DNA of 64,000 nucleotides from Phenylobacterium conjunctum (GCF_042679085.1 NZ_JBHTLQ010000018.1:1-64000), one strand, 5' to 3'; counted from the first letter of the stretch, positions 36,387 through 45,417 are shown. A program made the numbers and translations. The notes: generated by a model not told the origin, from the letters alone.

Positions 36387-39285
36387 GGGTTCTGTCCCAG
36401 GCCGCGACGGCCTCGGCGTCGCGCAGGGACAGGTCCGGATAGCGCGGATCCGAGCCGACCTCGGGCAGGATGCGCCAGGAGCGGGCGCACTTCTGGCCCT
36501 CGGCCTTCTTGGGCTCGACGGCCACGCCCGCCACTTCGGCCAGGCGGAAAGCGTCCGCGGGCGCTTCGCCGGCGACCAGGGTCGCCTGGCTGGTCCGGAA
36601 CACCTCGGCGGCGTCCAGACCCTCGAAGGCGGCCAGCAGGTCAGCATCGGCGATGTGCACCACCGGCGCGGCTTCCAGCGCCCCGCCCATCCGCTTTTCG
36701 CGGCGCTCGATCTCCAGGGCGCCGGTGACCACCGAGGTCACGGCCTGGACCTTGGCCCAGCGCTCGGCCTCGGCCGGGGCCAGCCATTCCTCGGGCGTCG
36801 AGGGGAAGACCCGCAGGCTGTTGGAGCCGGCGTCCGGGAACCGGGTCGACCAGGCCTCTTCCATGGTGAACGGGGTGAGCGGCGAGAGCCAGATGGTCAG
36901 GCGCTCGAACACCAGGTCCATCACCGTGCGCGCGGCCCGGCGGCGGAGGCTCTCGGGTTGGTCGCAATAGAGGGCGTCACGGCGAACGTCGAAGAACAGG
37001 GCCGACAGCTCGGTCTGGCAGAACTCCAGGATCGGCCGGGCCACGTCCTGGAACAGGTAGGCGTCGTAGGCCGCGCGCACCTGCTGATCCAGCTCCCGAA
37101 GACGGTGCAGGATGTAGCGCTCGAGCGGCGGCATGTTGTGATAGGGCACGCGCTCGGCGTCGGAGAAGCCCGCCAGGGCGCCCAGCAGGTAGCGCACGGT
37201 GTTGCGCAGCTTGCGATAGGCGTCCGAGGTGGTGGCCAGGATCGTCTTGCCGATCCGCTGGTCGTCCGAATAGTCGCACAGCGCCGCCCACAGGCGGATG
37301 ATCTCGGCGCCGCTATCCTTGATCACCTGGTGCGGATCGACGGTGTTGCCCTTGGACTTGGACATCTTCTCGCCGTTCTCATCCATGGTGAAGCCATGGG
37401 TGAGCACCGCGTCGTAAGGCGCGCGGCCGCGGGTGCCGGAGCTTTCCAGCAGCGAGGACTGGAACCAGCCGCGATGCTGGTCAGAGCCTTCCAGATAGAG
37501 GTCGGCGGGCCAGCGGGTGTGCTCGCGGTTCTCAAGCGTGAAGGCGTGGGTCGAGCCTGAATCGAACCAGACGTCGAGGATGTCCTCGACCTTCTCGTAG
37601 CGGGCCGGGTCATGGCCGCCCAGGAAGTCGGTGACCGGCCGGGTGAACCAGGCGTCGGCGCCCTCGGCCGCGATGGCGGCGACGATGCGGGCGTTGATCT
37701 CCGGATCGACCAGCGGCTGGCCGGTCTCCTTGTCGATGAACATGGCCAGCGGCGCGCCCCAGGCGCGCTGGCGGCTGATCAGCCAGTCCGGGCGGCTCTC
37801 GACCATGGCGCGGATGCGGTTGCGACCGGTCTCGGGGTGGAAGGCGGTGGCGGCGATGGACTGCAGGGCGATCTCGCGCAGGGTCCGCCCGCCGGCTTCC
37901 GGCGTGCTGATCGGCTCGTCCATGCGGATGAACCACTGCGGCGTATTGCGGAAGATCACCGGCGCCTTGGAGCGCCAGGAGTGCGGATAGGAGTGCTCCA
38001 GCCGGCCGCGCGCGAGCAGGTTCCCGGCCTCGATCAGCTTTTCCATCACCGCGCCGTTGGCGGGGCCGAACTTACCGACCTTCTTGCCCTCGGTCTCCAG
38101 CACCTTCAGGCCGGCGAACAGGGCCACCTGCGGGTAATAGGCGCCGTCCGGATCGACGGTCTCGGGGATCTCGCGATGGCCGTGGGCCAGCCAGACCAGG
38201 TAGTCGTCTGCGCCGTGGCCGGGCGCGGTGTGGACAAAGCCGGTGCCGGCGTCGTCGGTCACGTGGTCGCCCGACAGCATCGGCACGGCGAAGCCGTAGT
38301 GCTCATGCAGGGCGGCCAGCGGATGGGCGCACACCATGCCCTGGCAGTCGACGGACTCCAGGCGCTTCCAGCTTTCGATCTTGGCGGCCTTGGCGACGTC
38401 GCCGGCCAGCTTGTCGGCCACGATCAGCTTGTCGCCCGGCTTGGCCCAGGGCTCGAACTCGAGCCCGCTCTCCATCGCCTCGACCTGATAGACGCCATAG
38501 GCGATGTCGGGATTGTAGCTGACCGCCCGGTTGGCCGGGATGGTCCAAGGCGTGGTGGTCCAGATCACCACGCTGGCGCCTTGCGCGGCGTCGGAGCCTT
38601 CGACCACCGGGAACTTCACCCAGATCGTCGGCGAGACGTGGTCGTGATACTCGACCTCGGCGTCGGCAAGCGCCGTGCGCTCCACCGGGCTCCACATCAC
38701 CGGCTTGGAGCCGCGATAGAGCTGGCCGGAGACCACGAACTTGTGGAACTCGGCGACGATGGCGGCCTCGGAGCCGAAGTCCATGGTCGCGTAGCGGTTT
38801 TCCCAGTCGCCCAGCACGCCCAGGCGCTTGAAGCCGTCGCGCTGCACATCGATCCACTGGGCGGCGTAGGCGCGGCACTTTTCGCGGAACTCGGCCTTGG
38901 AGACCTCGTCCTTGCGGCGGCCTTGGGCGCGCAGCTCTTCCTCGATCTTCCACTCGATGGGCAGGCCGTGGCAGTCCCAGCCGGGCACGTAGTCGACGTC
39001 GTAGCCCAGGGCGAAGCGCGAGCGGACCACGAAGTCCTTCAGGGTTTTCTGCAGGGCGTGGCCGATGTGGATGGCGCCGTTCGCATAGGGCGGGCCGTCG
39101 TGCAGCACATAGAGCGGGGCGCCCGCCGCCTGCCGCTTGGCGCGGATGGCGTTATAGAGATCGGCCTCGGCCCAGCGGGCCAGGATCTCCGGCTCCTTCT
39201 GGGGCAGACCGGCCCGCATGGGGAACGGGGTGTCGGGAAGAAAGACAGTTTCGCGATAGTCGCGCGCAGAGGCGTCGTCGGCCAT
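36379..39285 (-). CDS. ileS: Isoleucyl-tRNA synthetase
   Basis: The 968-residue class I synthetase has the HIGH motif at His73-Ile-Gly-His76. A large CP1 editing domain contains the WTTTPWTIPANRA motif. KMSKS (EKMSKSKGN) lies near residues 636-640, and an anticodon-binding C-domain follows. The C-terminal zinc finger is degenerate: where E. coli has two CxxC pairs, here only one cysteine remains (GQKCARSW). The family tolerates zinc loss in some lineages. The ATG at 39285 is used; a TTG four codons upstream is possible. It is preceded by a foldable leader and is translationally coupled to lspA. Confidence 0.95.
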   Translation of the reverse strand: MADDASARDYRETVFLPDTPFPMRAGLPQKEPEILARWAEADLYNAIRAKRQAAGAPLYVLHDGPPYANGAIHIGHALQKTLKDFVVRSRFALGYDVDYVPGWDCHGLPIEWKIEEELRAQGRRKDEVSKAEFREKCRAYAAQWIDVQRDGFKRLGVLGDWENRYATMDFGSEAAIVAEFHKFVVSGQLYRGSKPVMWSPVERTALADAEVEYHDHVSPTIWVKFPVVEGSDAAQGASVVIWTTTPWTIPANRAVSYNPDIAYGVYQVEAMESGLEFEPWAKPGDKLIVADKLAGDVAKAAKIESWKRLESVDCQGMVCAHPLAALHEHYGFAVPMLSGDHVTDDAGTGFVHTAPGHGADDYLVWLAHGHREIPETVDPDGAYYPQVALFAGLKVLETEGKKVGKFGPANGAVMEKLIEAGNLLARGRLEHSYPHSWRSKAPVIFRNTPQWFIRMDEPISTPEAGGRTLREIALQSIAATAFHPETGRNRIRAMVESRPDWLISRQRAWGAPLAMFIDKETGQPLVDPEINARIVAAIAAEGADAWFTRPVTDFLGGHDPARYEKVEDILDVWFDSGSTHAFTLENREHTRWPADLYLEGSDQHRGWFQSSLLESSGTRGRAPYDAVLTHGFTMDENGEKMSKSKGNTVDPHQVIKDSGAEIIRLWAALCDYSDDQRIGKTILATTSDAYRKLRNTVRYLLGALAGFSDAERVPYHNMPPLERYILHRLRELDQQVRAAYDAYLFQDVARPILEFCQTELSALFFDVRRDALYCDQPESLRRRAARTVMDLVFERLTIWLSPLTPFTMEEAWSTRFPDAGSNSLRVFPSTPEEWLAPAEAERWAKVQAVTSVVTGALEIERREKRMGGALEAAPVVHIADADLLAAFEGLDAAEVFRTSQATLVAGEAPADAFRLAEVAGVAVEPKKAEGQKCARSWRILPEVGSDPRYPDLSLRDAEAVAAWDRTHG

Positions 39286-39389
39286 GGGACTTTCCAAGGA
39301 GGTTCGGATCAGGGGGCGGGAAGGCTTCCCGGCGTGCGCGCGTCCGGCGGCGTCACGCCGGGCGGCTAATTCGCGCGTTCATCCGAACC
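39286..39389 (-). promoter_or_regulatory. Structured 5' leader of ileS
   Basis: Read on the minus strand, the leader is bracketed by a perfect 9-bp helix GGTTCGGAT / ATCCGAACC (39381-39389 with 39301-39309). Inside are a CGCGCG/CGCGCG helix, a CGGCG-TGA-CGCCG hairpin and a GGGAA-GCC-TTCCC hairpin. The closing helix ends about 15 bases before the ileS start, so folding could affect ribosome access. No T-box elements are present. Confidence 0.45.
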
Positions 39390-39460
39390 GAGGTCATGGC
39401 TGGGGCTGTAGCAGAGGCGGGCCTGGAACCCAACCCTTATGGGATGTTCCGCTCCTATCC

Positions 39461-39545
39461 CCGCTCACCCCGGCGAATGCCGGGGCCCAGATCGTATGGC
39501 GCTGAGCTTTGTCATCTGGATCCCGGCATTCGCCGGGATGAGCGG
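39461..39545. repeat. Long palindromic repeat, GCTCATCCC family, two hairpins
   Basis: The 85-bp element is framed by CCGCTCAcCCCGGC and GCCGGGATGAGCGG. Each half is a hairpin (CCCCGGC-gaat-GCCGGGG; ATCCCGGC-attc-GCCGGGAT). It is a diverged member of the element at 23236-23333 with CCGG-type inner stems, linking that family to the GTCATCCCGG one. Confidence 0.8.
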
Positions 39546-39637
39546 ATTGGGAAGCCGTCAATCGGGTGCCAAATCCGCAATCCGGGAATAGGCTCGCCCC
39601 CAACGCCCCATCCGAGGGCGATCAGGGAGGACGCCCC

Positions 39638-40018
39638 ATGGAGACTGTAAGCATCCGCTACATCGTGGCCGATGTGGACGCCGCCGCCGCATTCTACCGG
39701 GACCTGCTGGGCTTTGCCGTGGACTTCCAGGCTCCAGGCGCCTTCGCCATGCTGAGCCGCGGCGTACTGAAGCTGATGCTCAACCGGCCAGGCGCCGGCG
39801 GGGCGGGCGCGGCCATGCCGGATGGCGAGACGCCGGCGCCCGGCGGCTGGAACCGCTTTCAGCTGGTGGTCTCCGACCTGGCCGCCGAGGTGCAGCGCCT
39901 GAAGGCGGCCGGCGCGTCGTTCCGCAATGAGATCGTGCAGGGCAATGGCGGCCAACAGATCCTGCTCAAGGACCCCTCCGGCAACCTGATCGAACTGTTC
40001 CAGCCGCCAGGCGGCTAG
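39638..40018 (+). CDS. VOC (glyoxalase/bleomycin-resistance) family protein
   Basis: The 126-residue protein has two beta-alpha-beta-beta-beta modules, the first beginning VSIRYIVADVDAAAAFYRDLLGF. It ends LLKDPSGNLIELFQP, the usual metal-ligand Glu region. VOC proteins include isomerases, dioxygenases and binding proteins; the substrate cannot be stated. The ATG at 39638 is preceded by AGGGAGG. It stands between the ileS leader region and a convergent protease gene. Confidence 0.87.
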   Translation: METVSIRYIVADVDAAAAFYRDLLGFAVDFQAPGAFAMLSRGVLKLMLNRPGAGGAGAAMPDGETPAPGGWNRFQLVVSDLAAEVQRLKAAGASFRNEIVQGNGGQQILLKDPSGNLIELFQPPGG

Positions 40019-40023
40019 CGTCC

Positions 40024-41133
40024 CTACCGCCGCCGTTCCCTTGGCGTGACGGTCAGGGTCATGCGGCGGCCCTGGCGGATGACGGCGACGTCGGTGGGCT
40101 TGCCGATGGACTGGGTGTCGAGCACCCGCAGCAGGTCGTCCAGGCCGGTCAGGGTCTGACCGTCGGCGGCGATCAGCAGGTCGCCGGGGGCCAGGCCGGC
40201 CTTGGCCGCCGGGCCGTTCGGATCGAGCGTCGTGATCCAGACCCCGAACAGCTGCTCCAGGCCCACGGCGCGGGCCAGGTCGCGGGGGATCGGCGCCTGC
40301 TGGGCGACGATGCCGATGGAGCCGCGCCGCACCCGGCCATGCTTGACCAGTTCGCCGACCACCAGGGCGGCGGTGTTGGAGGCGACGGCGAAGCACAGGC
40401 CTTGGGCGCCGGAGATCACGGCGGTGGCCACGCCCACGACCTCGCCGGCCGCATTGACCAGCGGGCCGCCGGAGGAGCCGGGATTGAGGGCCGCGTCGGT
40501 CTGGATCAGGTCCTCGATCAGCCGGCCGCGCTCGCCGCGCAGGGACCGGCCCATGGCCGAGACCACGCCCGCGGTCACCGTAGCCTCGAAGCCCAGCGGC
40601 GCGCCGATGGCGATGACCAGCTGGCCCCGCCGCAGGGCCTTGGAGTCGCCCAGCCGGGCGCTGGGCAGGCTGACCTGCTGGTCGATGCGCAGCAGGGCGA
40701 GGTCGGTGTCGGGATCATCGCCGATCACCCGGGCGCTGAGCGAGCGGCCGTCCAAGGCCACCACCTCGGCCTGGTTGGCGCCGCGCACCACATGGCTGTT
40801 GGTCAGGACCAGGCCGTCGGGCGCCAGGATGATCCCGGAACCGACGCCCTCGGCCCCATAGGGTCCGGTCCAGGGATGCACCCGCACCACGGCGGGGCCG
40901 ACCCGGTCGACGGCGTCGACCACGGCCTTGGAATAGGCGTCCAGCAGGGCCCCGTCAGAGGGCGGGGTCAGGGGCGCGGCCTGGGTGATCACCTGGGTGT
41001 CGGACCAGGCGAAGGTGGCCTGGCCGGCCTTGGCCGCCGGGAAGGCGAAGGATGGCGGAAGCCGCCGGCGCCGGCGGCGCGCGGTGGCGAAGGTCGCGTA
41101 TTTCAGTCCCTTGATCGGCACGGGACAGCCCAT
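40024..41133 (-). CDS. HtrA-like trypsin-type serine protease with PDZ domain
   Basis: The 369-residue protein has the trypsin-fold triad His114 (TNSHVV), Asp144 (DPDTDLALLRI) and Ser221 (NPGSSGGPL), followed by one PDZ domain at about residues 275-360 (GVWITTLDPNGPAAKAGLAPGDLLIAADG). Unlike DegP it has no clear signal peptide. The N-terminus holds an Arg-rich cluster (ARRRRRRLPPS), so it may be cytosolic, or the annotated start may be early. HtrA proteins degrade damaged proteins. The upstream ribF gene ends five bases before it on the minus strand, suggesting co-transcription. Confidence 0.88.
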   Translation of the reverse strand: MGCPVPIKGLKYATFATARRRRRRLPPSFAFPAAKAGQATFAWSDTQVITQAAPLTPPSDGALLDAYSKAVVDAVDRVGPAVVRVHPWTGPYGAEGVGSGIILAPDGLVLTNSHVVRGANQAEVVALDGRSLSARVIGDDPDTDLALLRIDQQVSLPSARLGDSKALRRGQLVIAIGAPLGFEATVTAGVVSAMGRSLRGERGRLIEDLIQTDAALNPGSSGGPLVNAAGEVVGVATAVISGAQGLCFAVASNTAALVVGELVKHGRVRRGSIGIVAQQAPIPRDLARAVGLEQLFGVWITTLDPNGPAAKAGLAPGDLLIAADGQTLTGLDDLLRVLDTQSIGKPTDVAVIRQGRRMTLTVTPRERRR

Positions 41134-41138
41134 CCCCT

Positions 41139-42074
41139 TCAGAAGTCGGGCAGGAGCAGCTCTCGCGCCTTCCGGGCGTCGGCCATCACCTGCTCGGTCA
41201 TGACCTCAAGGTTAACAAACTTTTGCTCGTCGCGCAGGAACTGGATCAGGTCGGTCTCGATGACCTGGTCGTAGATGTCCTCGTCGAAGTCAAAGAGCCA
41301 GACTTCCAGCCGGGGCGCGATCACCCCGGTGACGGTGGGATTGACCCCGATATTGGCCACGCCGGCGATCTCGCGGCCGTCGGGCAGGCGGGTGCGGGTG
41401 GCGTAGACGCCGAACCGCGGGGTCACATAGTCGCCCAGGGCGACATTGGCGGTGGGAAAGCCGAGCTGGCGGCCGAGCTGGCGGCCATGCTCCACCACGC
41501 CTTCGATGGCGAAGGGCCGGCCCAGGATCTGGGCGGCGACGTCCGGCCGGCCGCTGCGCAGGGCCTCGCGCACGCCCGTGGAGGAGAACTTGGCCGCCCC
41601 GTCGCTGACGGCTTCGGCCACGGAGACGGTGAAGCCCATCTCCGCCCCATAGGCGCGCATGATCTCCGGGCTGCCGGTGCGGCCCTTGCCGAAGGAGATG
41701 TCGAAGCCGACCGCGACGTGACGGATCCCCAGCCCCTGGTGCAGGACCTGCTCGGCGAACTGCCGGTCGGTCAGGTTCACCATCTCCTCGTCGAAGGGCA
41801 GGATGTAGAACAGGTCAACGCCCAGGGCCTCCAGGGCGCGGGCCTGCTGGTCCGGCGTCATCAGGCTGAAGGCCGGCGCCTGGGGCTGGAAGATCCGGCG
41901 CGGATGGGGATCGAAGCTGATGACCCCGAGCGGCGCGCCCGTGGTCATGGCCGCGCGGGCGGCCTCGGCGATCACCTGCTGGTGGCCGCGATGCACGCCG
42001 TCGAAATTGCCCAGGGCGACGGCGGCGCCGCGGTCGGCCTCCGACAGGCCCTTCCAACTGCGGACAATACGCAT
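41139..42074 (-). CDS. ribF: Bifunctional riboflavin kinase / FMN adenylyltransferase
   Basis: It makes FMN and then FAD. The 311-residue protein has the nucleotidyltransferase part (AVALGNFDGVHRGHQQVI, with the H-x-x-H-like GVHRGH site). It also has the kinase part (GRQLGRQLGFPTANV, GVYATRT, GVANIGVNPTVTG, LEVWLFDFDEDIYDQ) in the standard order. The start MRIVRSW at 42074 is used. It forms a likely operon with the MaoC-type gene upstream and the protease downstream. Confidence 0.95.
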   Translation of the reverse strand: MRIVRSWKGLSEADRGAAVALGNFDGVHRGHQQVIAEAARAAMTTGAPLGVISFDPHPRRIFQPQAPAFSLMTPDQQARALEALGVDLFYILPFDEEMVNLTDRQFAEQVLHQGLGIRHVAVGFDISFGKGRTGSPEIMRAYGAEMGFTVSVAEAVSDGAAKFSSTGVREALRSGRPDVAAQILGRPFAIEGVVEHGRQLGRQLGFPTANVALGDYVTPRFGVYATRTRLPDGREIAGVANIGVNPTVTGVIAPRLEVWLFDFDEDIYDQVIETDLIQFLRDEQKFVNLEVMTEQVMADARKARELLLPDF

Positions 42075-42079
42075 GGGGC

Positions 42080-42526
42080 TCAAGCGTCTCCGCCCGGCTT
42101 GCGCGGAACCATGATCACCGCCTCGCCGTCCACCACGGTCTTGCCGGCGACCGTGCAGACCGTGGCGATGGTCGCCTGGCCGCGCTTGTCCTCCAGGGCG
42201 GTGATTTCGACCCGCACCGCCACCTCGTCGCCGATCTTCACCGGCCGGCGGAAGCGCAGGCTCTGGGACAGGTAGATGGCGCCCGGCCCCGGCAGCTGCA
42301 TGCCGATGACCGCGGAGATATAGGCGGCCGACAGCATGCCGTGGGCGATCCGGCCGCCGAACGGCGTGGTCTGGGCATAGGCCTCGTCCAGGTGGACGGG
42401 GTTCGCGTCCCCCGATACGGCGGCGAACGCCTCGATGACCTCGGCCGTGACCAGGCGCGTGGTCTCGGCCGTCTGACCGACCTGCAAATCCTCGAAGAAC
42501 AGTCCCTGCACCGGCGCCCCTCTCAT
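42080..42526 (-). CDS. MaoC family (R)-specific enoyl-CoA hydratase
   Basis: The 148-residue hot-dog-fold protein contains the hydratase 2 motif FAAVSGDANPVHLDEAYAQTTPFGGRIAHGMLSAA. Its key residues are Asp and His of D-x-N-P-x-H and the glycine-rich GGRIAHGML. PhaJ-type relatives hydrate trans-2-enoyl-CoA to (R)-3-hydroxyacyl-CoA and feed polyhydroxyalkanoate synthesis or fatty acid turnover. It ends five bases before ribF starts. There is no signal peptide. Confidence 0.9.
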   Translation of the reverse strand: MRGAPVQGLFFEDLQVGQTAETTRLVTAEVIEAFAAVSGDANPVHLDEAYAQTTPFGGRIAHGMLSAAYISAVIGMQLPGPGAIYLSQSLRFRRPVKIGDEVAVRVEITALEDKRGQATIATVCTVAGKTVVDGEAVIMVPRKPGGDA

Positions 42527-42634
42527 CTGTGCGGGCTCTCCTTAACCCCCCGCGCGGCCTAAGCGAAGCCTTCTGGACGAGATGGGATCGCCCCGGCAGT
42601 GTGGCGAGGCCCGTCGCGTCCCGTGGAGATTGAA

Positions 42635-43090
42635 ATGCGCCCTTTGGCCTTGGTCCTGGGATTGGCGCTGTTGAGCGCCTGTTCGCAACCGGCGGCCCCC
42701 GCCAAGCCGCCGCCCGCGCCGGCGGCCGCAAAGCCCGCCGAGATCTCAGGCGTGCTCACCTTCGAGGGCGTGCTGCCCTGCGCGGACTGTCCGGGGCTGA
42801 AGACCGAACTGGTCCTGACACCCAAGGGTGAGGGCTGGGCCGAGGGGACCTATCGCCTGACCGAGACCTATCTGGAACGCGGCGGGCCGATGGTGACGAC
42901 CGGCGACTGGACCACCCTGCGCGGGGACGCCTCCGACCCCGACGCCACCGTCTATCAACTCGATCCCGACAAGCCTGAGGGCCGTCGCGCCTTCCTGCGG
43001 GTCGGCCAGGATGAGGCGCTGCGCATCCTGGACGGCGACATGAAGACCCTGCCGCCGGGCCTGCCGGACCGACTGGAGCGAAAGCGCTAG
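42635..43090 (+). CDS. NlpE-type lipoprotein
   Basis: The 151-residue protein has a lipoprotein signal with lipobox LLSAC (lipidated Cys at about residue 16) and a Pro/Ala-rich linker. An NlpE N-domain follows: GVLTFEGVLPCADCPGLKTELVL, including the CxxC pair, and then TYLERGG. E. coli NlpE senses envelope redox and lipoprotein trafficking and activates Cpx; no Cpx partner is visible here. It should be anchored in the outer membrane. The ATG at 42635 starts the signal peptide. It converges with the HAD hydrolase gene. Confidence 0.82.
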   Translation: MRPLALVLGLALLSACSQPAAPAKPPPAPAAAKPAEISGVLTFEGVLPCADCPGLKTELVLTPKGEGWAEGTYRLTETYLERGGPMVTTGDWTTLRGDASDPDATVYQLDPDKPEGRRAFLRVGQDEALRILDGDMKTLPPGLPDRLERKR

Positions 43091-43091
43091 C

Positions 43092-43958
43092 CTACCAGAC
43101 CAGGTCGGCGATGGCGTAGGTGGCCCTCAGGCCCTGGGCGGCCAGCAGCCGCTCGACGGCTTCGGCGTCCAGGCCATCGGCGCCGATGGTCTCGGCCCCG
43201 TGGATGCCGCTGGCGACGAACAGGATGTCCAGCCCCTGGTCGTTGGCGCCCTTCACGTCGGTGGGCAGGCCGTCGCCGATGCACAGCACCCGCGACCGGT
43301 CGATCTTCCGGCCCAGCAGGGCCTCGGCCTCGCCCAGGCACAGGCCGTAGATGGGGGCGAAGGGCTTGCCGGCCATGATCACCTCGCCGCCCATCTGGGC
43401 GTAGAGCTGGGCCAGCGCCCCGCCGCAGGGGATCAGCCGGTCGCCCCGCTGCACCACCAGGTCCGGATTGGCGCAGATCAGCGGCAGCTTGCGGGTAAGC
43501 GCCGCCTCGAAGCGGCCGCGATAGTCCTCGGCGGTCTCGGTCTCGTCGTCATAGGGACCGGTGACCGAGATGAAGGCCGCATCGTCGGGCGTGGTGGTGA
43601 AGGTCAGGTCCAGGCCTTCATAGAGCGGGGCGTCGCGGTCCGGGCCGATGGTCCAGGCCGGGCCGGGCGCGCGAGCGCTGAGCAGCAGCCGGGTGGCGTC
43701 GCCGGAGCTGACGAACACCGACCAGCTGTCCCGAGGCACCTTCAGATCGTCGAGCTGGCTGTGCACGGCGGCCGAAGGGCGCGGCGCGTTGGAGATCAGC
43801 ACCACGGGGCCCACCTCGGCCCGCCAGCGGGCAAGCGCCCCGGTGGCCGGCGGGAAGCTCTCGCGGCCATTGTGGATCACCCCCCAGACGTCGGAGAGGA
43901 TCACATCATAGCGCCCGACCAGGTCGGACAGGCCGGAGAGGAGTAGGGGCTTGCTCAT
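43092..43958 (-). CDS. HAD-superfamily class IIA hydrolase (TIGR01459 type)
   Basis: The 288-residue protein starts with motif I YDVILSDVWGVIHNG, where the D-x-W-G-V-x-H-N-G signature defines the alphaproteobacterial TIGR01459 group. VVLISNAPRP is motif II (Ser/Asn). AGKPFAPIYGLCLGEA (Lys of motif III) and VLCIGDGLPTDVKGANDQGLD (motif IV) follow. It likely dephosphorylates a small sugar or nucleotide phosphate. The exact substrate is unknown. Confidence 0.9.
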   Translation of the reverse strand: MSKPLLLSGLSDLVGRYDVILSDVWGVIHNGRESFPPATGALARWRAEVGPVVLISNAPRPSAAVHSQLDDLKVPRDSWSVFVSSGDATRLLLSARAPGPAWTIGPDRDAPLYEGLDLTFTTTPDDAAFISVTGPYDDETETAEDYRGRFEAALTRKLPLICANPDLVVQRGDRLIPCGGALAQLYAQMGGEVIMAGKPFAPIYGLCLGEAEALLGRKIDRSRVLCIGDGLPTDVKGANDQGLDILFVASGIHGAETIGADGLDAEAVERLLAAQGLRATYAIADLVW

Positions 43959-44005
43959 AGGCCGAGGCGCTAAAGGCCCGCGCTCGCCTGGTCAATGGTC
44001 GGGCT

Positions 44006-45274
44006 TCAGCCGACCATCCGAGAGCGGCGGCGGATATTGGTCCGCAGGTTGGTGCGCAGGAACTCGGCCGGCGGATCGGTCTCGGCCAGCAGCTGGTCGC
44101 GGATGGCGCGGGGCTCGCCGAACAGGTGACCCTGGCCGTACTGGATATCGAGCTCCAGGATGTCGACGATCTGACGCTCGGCCTCGACCTTCTCGGCGAT
44201 GATCTCCACGCCGTAGCGGCGGGTGAGCGACGAGAAGTCCTGGGCCGCCAGGTCCGGGATGGAGCGCAGCACCAGGCCCTCGTCGGTGTCCTGCAGCTGC
44301 TCCAGCAGGAACTGGGCGCCGATCTTCAGGAACTTCACGTCCGAGCGGGCCAGGTCCTGGAAGTCGATGTCCAGGTCCACGACCTTGTCGAGGCTGAAGC
44401 GGAAGCCGAGGTCGGCCAGCTTGGCCATGTTCCGGGCCTCGACAGCGCCGCGGGAGTCGAAGGCCGCCTGGCCGAGTTCGAAGATCAGGGCGCCGGCCAG
44501 GTCGCGGTTGGCGGCCAACAGGTCTAGGAACTGCGGGAAGAAGGTCTCGTCCGCCAGGCTGGCCGAGGAGACGTTGCAGAAGATCCCGACCTTGCGGTCG
44601 GTCTTGGCCAGACGGCGCACGATCTGCACGCAGCGGAACAGCAGCAGGTTGTCGATGGCGGTGACCAGGCCTTCCGGCTCGGCGACCGACAGGTACTCGG
44701 CTGGCATCATCACCCGGCCGGTCTCATCGCGCAGGCGCGAGAAGCTCTCGTAGAAGACCGTCCGGCGCTGGGGCAGGCCGACGATGGGCTGCAGGTAGAG
44801 GTCGACGCGGTTGTCGGCCAGGGCCTCGCGCACGGTCTCGAGCAGGGCGGCGGAATGGCGGCCGGCCGGCGTGGCGGCATGGACCGGCGGGGCGCTCATG
44901 CGCTCCTCCAGCCGCTGGCTCATCCGCTGGACCAGGTCCTCCAGCATCTGCACTTCGCCCGACAGCTCCTCGCTGCGGCGGAGCGCATCGTCGGCGACGG
45001 TGGAGACGATCTCGGAGATACGGGCGTCCAGCTTCTCCATCTGGCCCAGCATGATGCGGTGGGCCTGGCGGATCTGGTCGATCTCCTTGCGCAGCCCTTC
45101 GGTCTCCAGCGCCCGGCCGATCAGGCCGTGGAAGGTGAAGCACAGGGCCAGCATGCCTACGAGCCCGGCCACGCCCGCGCCCCATCCGCCCCCGTTGCGC
45201 CACAGCGACAGGGCCAGGATCAGGGCCAGGCTGAGATAGCTGGCCGACAGCAGGGGCAGGGTCAGACGACGCAT
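44006..45274 (-). CDS. tipF: TipF-like flagellar positioning protein with degenerate EAL domain
   Basis: Two N-terminal membrane helices (LTLPLLSASYLSLALILAL; GVAGLVGMLALCFTFHGLI) precede a coiled coil at about residues 70-140 (QIRQAHRIMLGQMEKLDARI). A degenerate EAL domain completes the 422-residue protein. The EAL triplet is ESF (FYESFSRL), and the other landmarks (CNVSSASL, FELGQA, FSLDKV, DVKFLKIG, IIAEKVEA, YGQGHLF) are changed from active phosphodiesterases. Caulobacter TipF has this exact layout and is a c-di-GMP receptor that directs polar flagellum assembly. The ATG at 45274 is used; a longer start 33 codons upstream is less membrane-like. Confidence 0.82.
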   Translation of the reverse strand: MRRLTLPLLSASYLSLALILALSLWRNGGGWGAGVAGLVGMLALCFTFHGLIGRALETEGLRKEIDQIRQAHRIMLGQMEKLDARISEIVSTVADDALRRSEELSGEVQMLEDLVQRMSQRLEERMSAPPVHAATPAGRHSAALLETVREALADNRVDLYLQPIVGLPQRRTVFYESFSRLRDETGRVMMPAEYLSVAEPEGLVTAIDNLLLFRCVQIVRRLAKTDRKVGIFCNVSSASLADETFFPQFLDLLAANRDLAGALIFELGQAAFDSRGAVEARNMAKLADLGFRFSLDKVVDLDIDFQDLARSDVKFLKIGAQFLLEQLQDTDEGLVLRSIPDLAAQDFSSLTRRYGVEIIAEKVEAERQIVDILELDIQYGQGHLFGEPRAIRDQLLAETDPPAEFLRTNLRTNIRRRSRMVG

Positions 45275-45378
45275 CGTTCCGCCGGTTCGAATCGCCAGCA
45301 GTATCGGCTGGGCAAGCCCATCAAGTCGAATGATTAACAGTCGCAGAGAGTTGGCCATGGGCAATACGCCCACAACTA

Positions 45379-45410
45379 CCGCTCATCCCCGAGCAGGCGG
45401 GGATGAGCCG
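45379..45410. repeat. Short palindromic repeat, GCTCATCCCCG family
   Basis: A 32-bp hairpin with a 10-bp perfect core (GCTCATCCCC / GGGGATGAGC) lies between the tipF start and the end of the 3-hydroxybutyryl-CoA dehydrogenase gene. Confidence 0.8.
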
Positions 45411-45417
45411 AGGCGGA

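Noticed and set aside
39286..39460. T-box riboswitch ahead of ileS
   Set aside because: The 14-base T-box sequence and specifier loop are absent; only an unrelated foldable leader is seen.
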